A DNA stretch of 64,000 nt from Enterococcus caccae ATCC BAA-1240 (GCF_000407145.1 NZ_KE136472.1:601658-665657), one strand, 5' to 3'; positions 33,838-42,700 are shown, numbered from the stretch's first letter. Notes: a model not told the origin generated them from the sequence alone. Numbers and translations: made by a program.

Positions 33838-35034
33838 ATGATGATAACGACCGCAATGACAATATTACTGTTGATTTTTGGCATTAGTTTTGGTGTTATG
33901 TGGTTGGTGAATAAAAGTAACGAATCTGTACAAACAAAGATAACGCAAGAGACGAAAAATACTAGCACGAGTGCGGTAGAAGAAAATAAAAGCAAGGAAA
34001 GGAATGAGGAAACTACATTAAAGAATCAAGATCAGTCGATCAAGGATTTAATGGCTACAATGACGATCGAAGAAAAGGTTGGACAGTTATTTTTAGCACG
34101 AATTCCTATCGATGGACAAATAGAGAGCATTCAAGACAATCATTTGGGAGGCTATCTTTTATTTGGGCGTGATGTTGAATCTGAAACACCAGATTCATTA
34201 AAGGCTAAAATTGCTTCTTATCAAGCGGCAAGCAAGCTGCCGCTTTTTATTGCGTCCGATGAAGAAGGGGGAGGCGTCACCCGACTGAGTGGGGGAAATA
34301 ATTTAGTCTCGGAAGCCTTTAAATCACCAATGGACGTTTATCAAGAATCAGGTCTTAGTGGAATTCGGACAGATATTCAAAAAAAAGCTGAGATTTTGCG
34401 CTCTTATGGTATTCAAGGGGGACTATTTCCTGATGCCGATGTTGCGACGGATCCAGAAGCATTTATTTATGACCGAACATTGGGACTAGATGCTGAAAAA
34501 ACGAGTGAATACGTTGAAACAAGTGTGAAAGAATTAAAAAAACAAAAAGTTGTGTCAACTTTAAAACATTTTCCAGGTTATGGTGATAATCGAGATTCCC
34601 ATATAGAAATCGTGTACGATAATAGAGGGTTAGATACTCTGAGACAAATCGATTTTTTACCGTTTAAATCAGGGATTTTAGCTGGTGCGGACAGTATCAT
34701 GGTTTCTCATAATATTGTGACAAGTATTGATGATACGGTGCCAGCATCGATTTCTAAACCTATTCATGAGGTATTACGAAATGAGTTAGGGTTTCAGGGA
34801 GTCATTATGACGGACGATATGGATATGGCTGGATTAGCAGATTTTATTTCTCAAGAAGAGGCAGGTTTGGCTGCGTTAATAGCTGGGAATGATTTGATTT
34901 TATCTTCCTCGTTTCAAAGTCAAATTCCATATGTAATACAAGGAATTGAGCAAGGCTCCTATACAGAAGAAGCTCTAAATCAATCCGTATATAGAGTCTT
35001 GAAAATGAAAAGTGATGTAGGCTTATTAAAATAA
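33838..35034 (+). CDS. Membrane-anchored GH3 beta-N-acetylhexosaminidase (NagZ-like)
   Basis: The 398-aa enzyme has an N-terminal TM/signal helix (TAMTILLLIFGISFGVMWLV), a Ser/Thr/Glu-rich linker to about residue 65, then a GH3 catalytic barrel. LMATMTIEEKVGQLFLARI starts the domain. KHFPGYGDNRDSH is the NagZ-type acid/base loop, and GVIMTDDMDM carries the nucleophile Asp326. It should remove N-acetylglucosamine from wall fragments outside the membrane. The AGGAGG site at about 33813-33818 is 19 bases from this ATG, while an in-frame ATC at 33826 lies 7 bases from it, so the true start may be ATC (adding Met-Asn-Asn-Lys). Confidence 0.9.
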   Translation: MMITTAMTILLLIFGISFGVMWLVNKSNESVQTKITQETKNTSTSAVEENKSKERNEETTLKNQDQSIKDLMATMTIEEKVGQLFLARIPIDGQIESIQDNHLGGYLLFGRDVESETPDSLKAKIASYQAASKLPLFIASDEEGGGVTRLSGGNNLVSEAFKSPMDVYQESGLSGIRTDIQKKAEILRSYGIQGGLFPDADVATDPEAFIYDRTLGLDAEKTSEYVETSVKELKKQKVVSTLKHFPGYGDNRDSHIEIVYDNRGLDTLRQIDFLPFKSGILAGADSIMVSHNIVTSIDDTVPASISKPIHEVLRNELGFQGVIMTDDMDMAGLADFISQEEAGLAALIAGNDLILSSSFQSQIPYVIQGIEQGSYTEEALNQSVYRVLKMKSDVGLLK

Positions 35035-35039
35035 AAATT

Positions 35040-35095
35040 GGCTAAGATAAAAGTGCTTATTTCCATAGTGGATTGCTTTTATCTTAGCCTTTTTG
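35040..35095. terminator. Convergent terminator between the GH3 and RpiR genes
   Basis: GGCTAAGATAAAAG (35040-35053) pairs with CTTTTATCTTAGCC (35076-35089), followed by TTTTTG. It lies between two converging genes and may serve both. Confidence 0.85.
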
Positions 35096-35123
35096 TTGAT
35101 TTTAGAAAAGAAACACAGAAAAA

Positions 35124-35975
35124 TTAGCGTAAATCAGGATTCATTTTTTGATAGTGTTCTAATTTATACGCTAAATTTTTTTCATAATCATGATTAAAAA
35201 AAGCAAGGTACAAACAATCGAAGAGGTACATCAAAGACATTCGTGTTGAAAAAGAAGAAATTTTATTGTAATGGTTTTCCATTGAAGCAAAAAGTAAAGT
35301 ACTATCGACTTCTTCAGTTAAAAGAGGACTATTTTTTGACGTAATCAATAAAATTTTACTATTATTTTTCTTTAGAATCTTCAATATTTTTTTTGCACTC
35401 GATCCTCGACCTTCGTAAGAGACTACAATTGCTAGATGATCAGGTGTACTGTTGGCTGCTGATAAATTTTGCATATAATCGTCGATCGGGACATTGATTC
35501 TTTTACCGATTTCTTGCATTTGAAATTGAAAGTTCTGAGCAAAATAGATATTAGCCGATGAAGCATAAACATCGACAAAGCTAGCTTTATTAAGAAGTGT
35601 AATAGTCGCTGCCATCATTTCAACATGGTTTGCATCAATCGTAGACTGAATCGTTTGATCGTAGACTGTTTTGAGTTTTTTAGTCAGTGCATATTGATTA
35701 TCTTCTGCTGAAATTGGAAAATCAATATCGATGATTTTCTCAGCATTGTCTTCATTCAGGTAGTTTACCAGAGCCAATTTAAGAGCATTCAACCCGTCCA
35801 GATCTAATTTATTGATTAGACGATAAATTGTCGATATAGAGACAAAAGAATGTTCCGCTAATTCTTTTGGAGAAAAATAGATCACTTTTTCTGGGAAATC
35901 AAGAATATAGTCAACGAGTGCTTTTTCACTTGTGGTCAGTTTGTCTAAGTTTTTTAATTTAAGGATTAAATTCAT
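35124..35975 (-). CDS. RpiR/MurR-family regulator with SIS domain
   Basis: About 283 aa. The N-terminal domain (residues 1-75) has the RpiR helix-turn-helix: LTTSEKALVDYILDFPEKV, then SPKELAEHSFVSISTIYRLINKLDLDG. A SIS sugar-phosphate-binding domain follows (VDVYASSANIYFAQNFQFQMQ, then HLAIVVSYEGRGSSAKKI and ILLITSKNSPL). ATG 35975 is preferred over GTG 35987, since the latter abuts the ribosome-binding site GAAAGG. It may regulate amino-sugar or muropeptide genes, and convergence with the GH3 N-acetylhexosaminidase hints at a shared theme, but no operator could be identified. Confidence 0.87.
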   Translation of the reverse strand: MNLILKLKNLDKLTTSEKALVDYILDFPEKVIYFSPKELAEHSFVSISTIYRLINKLDLDGLNALKLALVNYLNEDNAEKIIDIDFPISAEDNQYALTKKLKTVYDQTIQSTIDANHVEMMAATITLLNKASFVDVYASSANIYFAQNFQFQMQEIGKRINVPIDDYMQNLSAANSTPDHLAIVVSYEGRGSSAKKILKILKKNNSKILLITSKNSPLLTEEVDSTLLFASMENHYNKISSFSTRMSLMYLFDCLYLAFFNHDYEKNLAYKLEHYQKMNPDLR

Positions 35976-36044
35976 CACATAAAACACCTTTCAGTTAGGC
36001 TTGCATACATGTATTATAACTGATTATTGTTCATATGTGGAAAT

Positions 36045-36200
36045 AGGATGGAACAGAAGTGGTTTAATTTCGAGAAAAAAATTCGCGAAAATTGCCAAGT
36101 GTCGTAATCAACGTATAAGTGAATGGCAATGAGGAGTTCCTCAATGTTTGTCCAAGTAGGTACTGTTCTATATATACTTGCAATTTACTGTGTTTCATAG
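36045..36200. repeat. Modular intergenic repeat, copy D (inverted)
   Basis: Read on the minus strand it contains GAACAGTACCTACTTGGAC, CTCATTGCCATTC, GGCAATTTTCGCGAATTTTT, then CTCGAAATTAAACCACTTCT and GTTCCATCC, matching the 3' modules of copies A and C. It lies between the RpiR gene and the end of the HAD gene. Confidence 0.72.
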
Positions 36201-36249
36201 CAATTTCAGCTTATCATTGAAGGCATTTTTTTGCACCAATCGCTGAGCC

Positions 36250-37089
36250 TTATAGTAATTCTTCTAAAACTTTAGCAATACCATCTTCATTGTTTGATAA
36301 AGTAATTTTGTCGGCAGCATTTTTTAACTCATCTACAGCATTTCCCATAGCTACACCCAAACCAGCATACTTGATCAAAGACATATCATTGTGCCCATCA
36401 CCAAATGAAATAATATGTTCTTCATGGATGCCAAGAGGTTTCAGCGTTTGTTCTAAAGCGTTGGCTTTGTCAATGCCCCGGTCTGTAAATTCAAAATACA
36501 TTGGTGCAGAAAACATTCCGCTAACGCTTTGTCTAAAAGGTGCAAGAATCTTTTGCCAATTATCTTGTAAATAGTTAGGTTGAGCTGCAACCAGAATTTT
36601 ATGCAATGGGAAATCTACAAACTTTGCTAAATCAACTTTTTCACAGAGTTGAAAGTTGCCACCGCGTGATTCATATTCAATAATGTTGAATAATCCTTCC
36701 GGGAAACCTAAATCTAGCATACCATCAAAGACATTATTGACATACATATAGTCATCTTTGGCGATCATTGGTTTTACATCGAACTGTTTAAGATGTTCCA
36801 AGATATTTTTGCTATTTTCAACAGAGAGTGGTTGACTGAATAATTCTTTTTGAGTGCTAACATCAAGCACATGAGCGCCGTTATATGAAACAATCATACC
36901 GCTATATTTAGCCATTTCTAATTCGTCAACATATTTCAGCATACCTGGCGTTGGTCTACCTGAAGCGAGAATAACTTTGATGCCTTTTTTTTGAGCAGTA
37001 ATCAACACTTTTTTTGTTTGATCTGTTAGCTTTTTTTCATCATTCAAAAGTGTTCCATCAATATCTAACACAATAGCTTTTACGTCCAT
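36250..37089 (-). CDS. Cof-type HAD-superfamily phosphatase
   Basis: A 279-aa HAD-IIB (Cof-type) hydrolase: motif I is IVLDIDGTLLNDE (nucleophile Asp8 by this start), motif II VILASGRPTPG, and the C-terminal motifs are KANALEQTLKPLGI (with the conserved Lys) and ISFGDGHNDMSLIKYAGLGVAMGNA (motif IV Asp pair). Such proteins dephosphorylate sugar phosphates or nucleotides in the cytoplasm; the substrate is not predictable. The start ATG 37089 follows GGAGG at 8 bases on the minus strand. It lies 27 bases downstream of the VOC gene and is probably in its transcript. Confidence 0.9.
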   Translation of the reverse strand: MDVKAIVLDIDGTLLNDEKKLTDQTKKVLITAQKKGIKVILASGRPTPGMLKYVDELEMAKYSGMIVSYNGAHVLDVSTQKELFSQPLSVENSKNILEHLKQFDVKPMIAKDDYMYVNNVFDGMLDLGFPEGLFNIIEYESRGGNFQLCEKVDLAKFVDFPLHKILVAAQPNYLQDNWQKILAPFRQSVSGMFSAPMYFEFTDRGIDKANALEQTLKPLGIHEEHIISFGDGHNDMSLIKYAGLGVAMGNAVDELKNAADKITLSNNEDGIAKVLEELL

Positions 37090-37116
37090 GTTTTTTTCCT
37101 CCAACTTTTCTTTGTT

Positions 37117-37500
37117 CTAAACGGTTAATTCTATTCGATTTCCTTCTGGATCTGCAATAACAGATTCATAGTAGCCATCACCAGTTGTACGAACGGGGCT
37201 TAGTAATTCATAACCTTCCATGATTAAAATGTTGGTGAGGTTATCAACGTTTTCTTTGCTGCCTAAGGAAAACGCTAAATGTGCAAAGCCAAGAAGCACT
37301 TTACTAGTTTCACGCTGAATGACATCTTCACGTCGCATGATCTCAAGCCTTGTGCTATCAGCAAACGTTAAAAAGTAAGAACGGAAACTGGTTTTAGGAT
37401 TGTGATAAAGTTCAGAAGAGGTTGCATTAAAATACGTTTCGTAAAATATACGCATATTTTCTAAGTCTGTTACCCATAACCCGATATGTTCAATCTTCAT
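37117..37500 (-). CDS. VOC-superfamily protein (lactoylglutathione-lyase-like)
   Basis: The 127-aa protein starts MKIEHIGLWVTDLENMRIFYETYFNA with the metal-binding His5, and has LGFAHLAFSLGSKENVDNL (His in the second module) and ESVIADPEGNRIELTV (metal Glu). The set of His/Glu ligands is fuller than in the VOC protein at 33252-33650, so a metal-dependent lyase or isomerase is plausible. The minus-strand ribosome-binding site AAAAGGAG precedes the ATG. The HAD gene follows. Confidence 0.87.
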   Translation of the reverse strand: MKIEHIGLWVTDLENMRIFYETYFNATSSELYHNPKTSFRSYFLTFADSTRLEIMRREDVIQRETSKVLLGFAHLAFSLGSKENVDNLTNILIMEGYELLSPVRTTGDGYYESVIADPEGNRIELTV

Positions 37501-37706
37501 CTCAAAATCTCCTTTTCTATAAAATACAATGATAATGTGATTGATTAATTATAGTATAAAGGAACTTTAAGCATAAAAGATTACTATCAGAAAAATTGAA
37601 AGTTTTTTTTCAAAAATCATTGCTGTTAATCGTAAAATGTGGGAATTTATGTTCAATAAAGGAGAAGGATGAAAATAAACATTCTTAGGATTTCAAGAAA
37701 GGATGA

Positions 37707-37736
37707 TTGACAAAACTAAAATACGTATGCTATAGT
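37707..37736 (+). promoter_or_regulatory. Promoter of the Lsa-like gene
   Basis: TTGACA (37707-37712), 18-bp spacer and TATAGT (37731-37736). Transcription from here yields a leader of about 225 nt. Confidence 0.8.
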
Positions 37737-37742
37737 AAATGC

Positions 37743-37968
37743 AACTAAATCGAAGTGAGGGATCCGTGCGTTGAAAAATTAAGTCAATTTGTTGAAGCTG
37801 CATTCAGACTGTAACTTGATAAGTCATCAAGGGAGCAGTGTGCAGATTTTCAGAATTGGCATTGATTTTTTCTGCGTATGGGTCTTTTTGTGTACACCAA
37901 AACGCACAGCCAGTTCTGAGAAGAACTTAAGGAATTATTCCTTCCGCTTTTCTTAACGAGGTGATAGT
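37743..37968 (+). promoter_or_regulatory. Long structured leader of the Lsa-like gene (probable attenuator)
   Basis: A hairpin CAGAATTGGC (about 37849-37858)/GCCAGTTCTG (about 37910-37919) encloses further pairing (CTGCGT with ACGCACAG). After it comes TTAAGGAATTATTCCTTCCG followed by CTTTTC, a weak terminator-like element. Antibiotic ABC-F genes are often controlled by transcription attenuation. No clear leader peptide could be called. Confidence 0.6.
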
Positions 37969-39465
37969 ATGTCGAAAATTGAAATAAAAAATCTTACATT
38001 TGGGTATGATACTCAAGAGACTTTATTATTTGATCAGGCCAATTTGAATTTTGATACACAATGGAAATTAGGATTAATTGGCAGAAATGGTCGTGGCAAA
38101 ACAACATTGCTTAAGCTATTACAGGATCAGCTAGCGTATACTGGTCAGATCTTGCATCAATTAGACTTTTTATATTTCCCACAACCCATCAAAGATAAAA
38201 AGCAACTAACGTTTTATGTGTTACAAGAAATCAGTGATTTTGAACAATGGGAAATTGAGAGAGAGCTAAATCTTCTCCAAGTTGATCCTGAGATTTTATG
38301 GCGGGATTTTGAGACACTGTCTGGAGGAGAGCAGACAAAAGTCCTCTTGGCGTTGTTATTTATTGATGATCATTTTTTTCCGTTGATTGATGAACCTACC
38401 AATCATTTGGATATTGTCGGACGTAAACATGTTGCAGAATATTTAAAAAAGAAACGCCAAGGATTTATCGTGGTGAGCCATGATCGTTCCTTCGTTGATG
38501 AAGTTGTGGATCATGTATTATCAATTGAAAAAAGTCAATTAGAGCTTTACCAAGGTAACTTTTCTATTTACGAAGAGCAAAAGAAAATCAAAGATGAGTT
38601 TGAACGAGCACAAAACGAAAAGCTAAAAAAAGAAGTTAGTCGTTTGAAAAAAACTGCAGCAGAAAAAGCTGAATGGTCGCGATCTAAAGAACAAGATAAA
38701 TATGGCAAAGCTTCTGAAAAAGGGAGTGGTGCAATCTATGATACAGGGTTCATTGGAGCAAGAGCAGCTCGCACTATGAAGCGAGCAAAAACGATCGAGC
38801 ATCGAATGGATGCACAATTGTCAGAAAAAGAGAATCTTTTAAAAGATATCGAATATATCGATCCTTTGACGATGAACTACCAACCTGGGCATTACAAAAG
38901 ATTACTGACTGTAGAAAATTTAAGCTTAAGTTACCAGGACCAGAGATTGTTTCAAAGACTCTCTTTTGAGTTGAATCAAGGGCAACGAATCGCATTAACA
39001 GGACCGAATGGCTCAGGAAAATCATCAATCATTCGATTTTTACTTGATCAATTTGAAGGTGACCATCAGGGGCAATTATTAAAGCCTAAAAGTCTAAAAA
39101 TTAGTTATGTTCGCCAAAATTACGAAGATAATCATGGAACCTTGCTAGATTTTTCTGAACAGCAAGGACTTAACCATCAAGAATTTCTCAATAATTTACA
39201 TAAACTGGGAATGGAAAGAGATGTTTTCCATAATCGGATTGAGCAAATGAGTATGGGGCAGCGTAAAAAAGTTGAATTAGCTAAATCATTGGCTCAACCA
39301 GCGGAGCTTTATATTTGGGATGAACCTTTAAATTATCTGGATGTATTTAATCAAGAGCAACTAGAAAAGCTGATTTTATCAGTAAAACCAGCTATGCTTT
39401 TGGTGGAGCACGATCAAGCTTTCTTGGAAAAAACAGCTACTCAAGTGATAACATTAAAAAAATAA
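37969..39465 (+). CDS. lsa: Lsa-family ABC-F ribosomal protection protein
   Basis: This 498-aa ABC-F protein has two ATPase domains and no membrane helices. The first has Walker A GRNGRGKT, signature LSGGEQTK and FPLIDEPTNHLD. The interdomain linker, about residues 200-300, is rich in Lys, Glu and Arg and includes GSGAIYDTGFIGARAARTMKR. The second has GPNGSGKS, MSMGQRKK and YIWDEPLNYLDVFNQEQLE. The length and these segments resemble Lsa(A) of Enterococcus faecalis closely. It should dislodge lincosamides, streptogramin A and pleuromutilins from the ribosome. The AACGAGG ribosome-binding site sits at the end of a long leader. Close relatives are intrinsic rather than acquired in enterococci. 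Confidence 0.92.
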   Translation: MSKIEIKNLTFGYDTQETLLFDQANLNFDTQWKLGLIGRNGRGKTTLLKLLQDQLAYTGQILHQLDFLYFPQPIKDKKQLTFYVLQEISDFEQWEIERELNLLQVDPEILWRDFETLSGGEQTKVLLALLFIDDHFFPLIDEPTNHLDIVGRKHVAEYLKKKRQGFIVVSHDRSFVDEVVDHVLSIEKSQLELYQGNFSIYEEQKKIKDEFERAQNEKLKKEVSRLKKTAAEKAEWSRSKEQDKYGKASEKGSGAIYDTGFIGARAARTMKRAKTIEHRMDAQLSEKENLLKDIEYIDPLTMNYQPGHYKRLLTVENLSLSYQDQRLFQRLSFELNQGQRIALTGPNGSGKSSIIRFLLDQFEGDHQGQLLKPKSLKISYVRQNYEDNHGTLLDFSEQQGLNHQEFLNNLHKLGMERDVFHNRIEQMSMGQRKKVELAKSLAQPAELYIWDEPLNYLDVFNQEQLEKLILSVKPAMLLVEHDQAFLEKTATQVITLKK

Positions 39466-39544
39466 GGAATAAACCATTTGTAGAGAAAACAAGGGATTAG
39501 AAAGTAGCGTTGATGAGTCAAAAGAAAGAACATTTTCAAAATAG

Positions 39545-39673
39545 CTACCGTTACTATTAATTATTGCAAAAGAAAATGGTGCTACATTTAGCATTGGATC
39601 GAATTTCCAGGGACAGCTTATGTCATCCTACCAATCACAAACGATTGAAAAAAATAGAAAAATACATGAATAA
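39545..39673 (+). pseudogene. Short gene fragment of unknown family
   Basis: An open stretch of 42 codons from a stop codon to TAA, with no start codon. It reads LPLLLIIAKENGATFSIGS, then NFQGQLMSSYQSQTIEKNRK. The sequence is protein-like and ends just before a terminator, so it may be the 3' end of a deleted gene. No family is recognised. Confidence 0.3.
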
Positions 39674-39688
39674 AAATAAGAACTAAAT

Positions 39689-39737
39689 AAAAAGTACAGA
39701 TGATTATTTTCTTAAGATATCAGTCTGTACTTTTTTA
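39689..39737 (+). terminator. Intrinsic terminator
   Basis: AAAAAGTACAGA (39689-39700) pairs with TCTGTACTTTTT (39724-39735), followed by T residues. Confidence 0.88.
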
Positions 39738-39990
39738 TTATGAGTTATGTTTGTGATGAGAGGATAAAAAATTTGGAACTAGAGAAGGAGAACGGAACTG
39801 AAATTTGTTGACAGTTATAAGTAGCAAAAAACTTTCTCATACATACAGTTTAAAGTAAATAAAAAATCAGATATACGATGTTATAAAGAGGGTTTATCGT
39901 AAAAATTAAAAATAAAACAAATTTTGTGTATAATGAAGAGGTCATTATTTTAGATGATTGATGAAATAAAATTGGAAAGAAGGGAATGCA

Positions 39991-40692
39991 ATGGAAAACA
40001 TTCTTAGTTTATTAGGTGTTCTGATTGTGATTGTCGGGTTTGCTATGAAATTAGACTCGATTTTGATCGTCATGATTGCCTTAGTGGTCACCGCTTTAGT
40101 GGGGGGTATTGGTTTAGAAGGGATGCTCGATATTTTAGGGACAAGTTTTGTCAGTAATAGAGGAATGGCCATTTTTATTATTATTATGCTAGCGACAGGG
40201 ACTTTAGAAAGAAATGGTTTAAAAGAATCAGCGGCTTCTCTGATTCGTCGCTTTAAAAAAGTTTCAGCAGGCTTGATCATTGATATTTACGGTATTTTTA
40301 GAATGATTTTTGCAGCATTTAATGTTAGTTTTGGTGGGGTAGCTGGATTTGTTCGCCCAATTATTTTACCGATGTCGATCGGAGCTGTAGAATCGCAAAA
40401 TTTAGAATTAAATAAAGAATATGAAGAAGAACTCAAAGGGATGGCTTCAGCGATGGAAAATATTTGTTGGTTTTTCGGACAAGTATTGTTTATTGGCGGC
40501 GCAGGTGGTCTTTTGGTTCAATCTACTTTAAAAGAGTTGGGGTATGAAGTAAGTTTAGTGGAATTAGCAGCCGTTGAAATTCCTGTGGCTCTTGTCGCTT
40601 TGGTTACTGCTAGTATTTATTTTTACACCAAAGATCGTCGATTGATGAAAAAATATTACGGTGATATCGAGAAGAAAGGAGACAGCGCATGA
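39991..40692 (+). CDS. DUF969-family membrane protein
   Basis: The 233-aa protein has about six hydrophobic helices (SLLGVLIVIVGFAMKLDSILIVMIALVVTALVGGI at the N-terminus), a central conserved-looking segment NRGMAIFIIIMLATGTLERNGLKESAASLI, and GGVAGFVRPIILPMSIGAVE. It is paired with a DUF979 protein, whose gene overlaps its stop by 4 bases, and is followed by pcp. This grouping is common and suggests a two-component permease, perhaps for pyroglutamate or pyroglutamyl peptides. Function is inferred from neighbours only. Confidence 0.83.
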   Translation: MENILSLLGVLIVIVGFAMKLDSILIVMIALVVTALVGGIGLEGMLDILGTSFVSNRGMAIFIIIMLATGTLERNGLKESAASLIRRFKKVSAGLIIDIYGIFRMIFAAFNVSFGGVAGFVRPIILPMSIGAVESQNLELNKEYEEELKGMASAMENICWFFGQVLFIGGAGGLLVQSTLKELGYEVSLVELAAVEIPVALVALVTASIYFYTKDRRLMKKYYGDIEKKGDSA

Positions 40693-41633
40693 GTTATTTT
40701 ATGAATCCAGATATTTTACTAGGCGAAAAATTATTAGAAGTTTTATATATATTGATGGGCTTGATTTTGATTTATACTGGTATTAAAAATTTTCTAGACA
40801 AAAGTAATCCTCACCGCTATGGAACTGGTTATTTCTGGTGTACATTGGGGTTAGTCATTGCTGGTGGACGTTTTATTCCCTCATTGATTAATGGAATCTT
40901 GATTTTTTCAATGACTATTCCAGCTATCTTGAAAAAAGTAAGTAAAGGGAAAAGTAAATTGCCTTCAAAAGAATATATGCAACAAATGTCAGATAAATTA
41001 GGGATGAAGATCTTTATTCCAGCTTTAAGTATTGGTGTTTTTGCAATTATCTTTGCCTTATTTACCAAATTAGGGGCATTAGTTGGCGTAGGTGTAGGTG
41101 TTTTAGTAGCCATTTTAATTTTGATGCTCTATTCTAAAAATAATAAACCCACAACATTTTTAGATGATGCTGCAGATATGCTTGGGACGGTTGGTCCCTT
41201 GAGTATGCTTCCAATGCTTTTGGCTTCATTAGGTGCTGTATTCACTAGTGCAGGAGTTGGTACAGTGATTTCTTCTGCAGTTGGAAAGGTTGTACCGCAA
41301 GGAAACGTAGCCGTTGGAATCATTATCTATGCTTTTGGGATGATGCTATTTACGATTATTATGGGGAACGCTTTTGCAGCGATTACTGTGATGACAGTTG
41401 GGATCGGTGCACCATTTGTATTTGCTTATGGAGCAAATCCTGCTTTGATCGGTATGTTAGCTCTGACTTGCGGATATTGTGGAACATTATTAACGCCGAT
41501 GGCAGCCAACTTCAATGTCGTTCCAGTTGCTATGTTAGAAATGAAAGATAAATATGGTGTAATCAAAAATCAATGGTTTATTGCCATTTTTATGTTCGTA
41601 TTCCAAGTGATTTATATGATTTTATTTAAATAA
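40689..41633 (+). CDS. DUF979-family membrane protein
   Basis: The 314-aa protein has about nine hydrophobic helices. Recognisable parts are LLGEKLLEVLYILMGLILIYTGIKNF at the start, and MGNAFAAITVMTVGIGAPFV and ALTCGYCGTLLTPMAANFNVVPVAMLE, typical of anion-transporter-like permease folds with re-entrant loops. It overlaps the DUF969 gene by 4 bases (ATGA), so the two are translated together and probably form one transporter. The ribosome-binding site GAAAGGAG lies inside the DUF969 gene. pcp follows after 132 bases, behind AGGAGGG. Confidence 0.83.
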   Translation: MSYFMNPDILLGEKLLEVLYILMGLILIYTGIKNFLDKSNPHRYGTGYFWCTLGLVIAGGRFIPSLINGILIFSMTIPAILKKVSKGKSKLPSKEYMQQMSDKLGMKIFIPALSIGVFAIIFALFTKLGALVGVGVGVLVAILILMLYSKNNKPTTFLDDAADMLGTVGPLSMLPMLLASLGAVFTSAGVGTVISSAVGKVVPQGNVAVGIIIYAFGMMLFTIIMGNAFAAITVMTVGIGAPFVFAYGANPALIGMLALTCGYCGTLLTPMAANFNVVPVAMLEMKDKYGVIKNQWFIAIFMFVFQVIYMILFK

Positions 41634-41765
41634 TCATATAGTTCAACTATGAGTGGGATAGACTTCAGGAAAAAGGGTAGCTCTGTCTGTGACAAAAAAC
41701 GTCCCGAGCCAATTTTCCTACGAGCCTAAACAATCTTACTTACTATATTTAGGAGGGAATAGATA

Positions 41766-42410
41766 ATGAAAGTTTTAATTACAGGTTTTGATCCATTTGG
41801 TGGGGATTCAGTGAATCCAGCATATGAAGCCGTAAAATTGATTCCAAATGAAGTTGCAGGAGCACAAATTATTAAGTTAGAAATACCAACTGTATTTGAA
41901 GAAAGCGCAAGGGTTTTAGAAGCGTCAATGAAGGAACATCAGCCAAATGTCGTTATTTGTGTTGGACAAGCAGGTGGACGTAGTGCAGTTTCTTTTGAAC
42001 GAGTGGCAATCAACTTAGCCGAAGCAAGAATTCCAGATAATAAAGGAAATCAGCCTATCGGAACAAAATTGGAAGAGGATGGGGAAACAGCGTATTTTAC
42101 CTCATTACCAATCAAAGCAATGATGAAAAATGTTCAGGATCATGGGCTACCTGCATACATCTCTTATACAGCAGGAACATTTGTCTGCAATGATATCATG
42201 TACCGCTTATTGTACATGATCGATAAAGAATTCACAGATGTGAAGGGTGGCTTTATCCATGTACCTTTTGAACCAACTCAAGTAATTGATCGTCCAGTTG
42301 GAACACCATCAATGCCGATCCAAACAATCGCTGATTCACTGATTTATGCAGTGGAAGCGGCTGTGACAACAGAAGTTGATATTGAGGAGAATACAGGTAC
42401 CACACATTAG
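41766..42410 (+). CDS. pcp: Pyrrolidone-carboxylate peptidase
   Basis: The 214-aa cytoplasmic cysteine peptidase removes N-terminal pyroglutamate from peptides (family C15). MKVLITGFDPFGGDSVNPAYEAV is the signature N-terminus. The catalytic residues can be seen: Glu in ERVAINLAEARIPDN, Cys in TAGTFVCNDIMYRLLY (about residue 143) and His in KGGFIHVPF (about residue 167). The length is usual for bacterial Pcp. The two upstream membrane proteins may import its substrate. Ribosome-binding site TAGGAGGG. Confidence 0.95.
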   Translation: MKVLITGFDPFGGDSVNPAYEAVKLIPNEVAGAQIIKLEIPTVFEESARVLEASMKEHQPNVVICVGQAGGRSAVSFERVAINLAEARIPDNKGNQPIGTKLEEDGETAYFTSLPIKAMMKNVQDHGLPAYISYTAGTFVCNDIMYRLLYMIDKEFTDVKGGFIHVPFEPTQVIDRPVGTPSMPIQTIADSLIYAVEAAVTTEVDIEENTGTTH

Positions 42411-42424
42411 AATAAAGCTTAATA

Positions 42425-42592
42425 AAATAAAGAGGAATTCACAAAAAGTTGAAGAATACCCAGTAGGTATCCACTAGCATCAGTTTGCAAACGCATTGTG
42501 ATGCTTGCCATTTTCGTGAATTCCTTCTTATTGTAGTTGCACAGTACCTACACGGGTTCTTGTTGGATGGCCGTTTCTGTCTCAGCTGCTTT
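42425..42592. repeat. Modular intergenic repeat, copy E
   Basis: Outer arms AAGAGGAATTCAC (about 42429) and GTGAATTCCTTCTT (about 42514) are inverted; an inner pair AGCATCA/TGATGCT is nested. Then TTGCACAGTACCTAC and GTTTCTGTCTCAGCTGC, seen in other copies, follow. No ORF is present. Confidence 0.7.
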
Positions 42593-42636
42593 TTATTCGT
42601 TATTAAAAGAAATCAGATTTAAAAATGATATTTCAC

Positions 42637-42674
42637 TGATAATGATTCTCATTATCATTTTCTTGTGATATACT
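42637..42674 (+). promoter_or_regulatory. Fur box overlapping the promoter of the ECF/heme operon
   Basis: Perfect 9-bp arms TGATAATGA and TCATTATCA with a 3-nt spacer (42637-42657) match the Fur box consensus. TATACT (42669-42674) is the probable -10, so Fur bound to iron would cover the -35. The operon would be switched on by iron shortage. Confidence 0.9.
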
Positions 42675-42700
42675 GAATCAATAAGGAAAGGAGTGATTCA

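Larger units (their letters stand above)
39466..39990. other. Gene-poor interval between the Lsa-like gene and the DUF969 gene
   Basis: Apart from the fragment at 39545-39673 and its terminator at 39689-39737 nothing gene-like is seen. A TATAAT at 39929-39934 may be the -10 of the DUF969 operon promoter; no good -35 was found. Confidence 0.4.
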
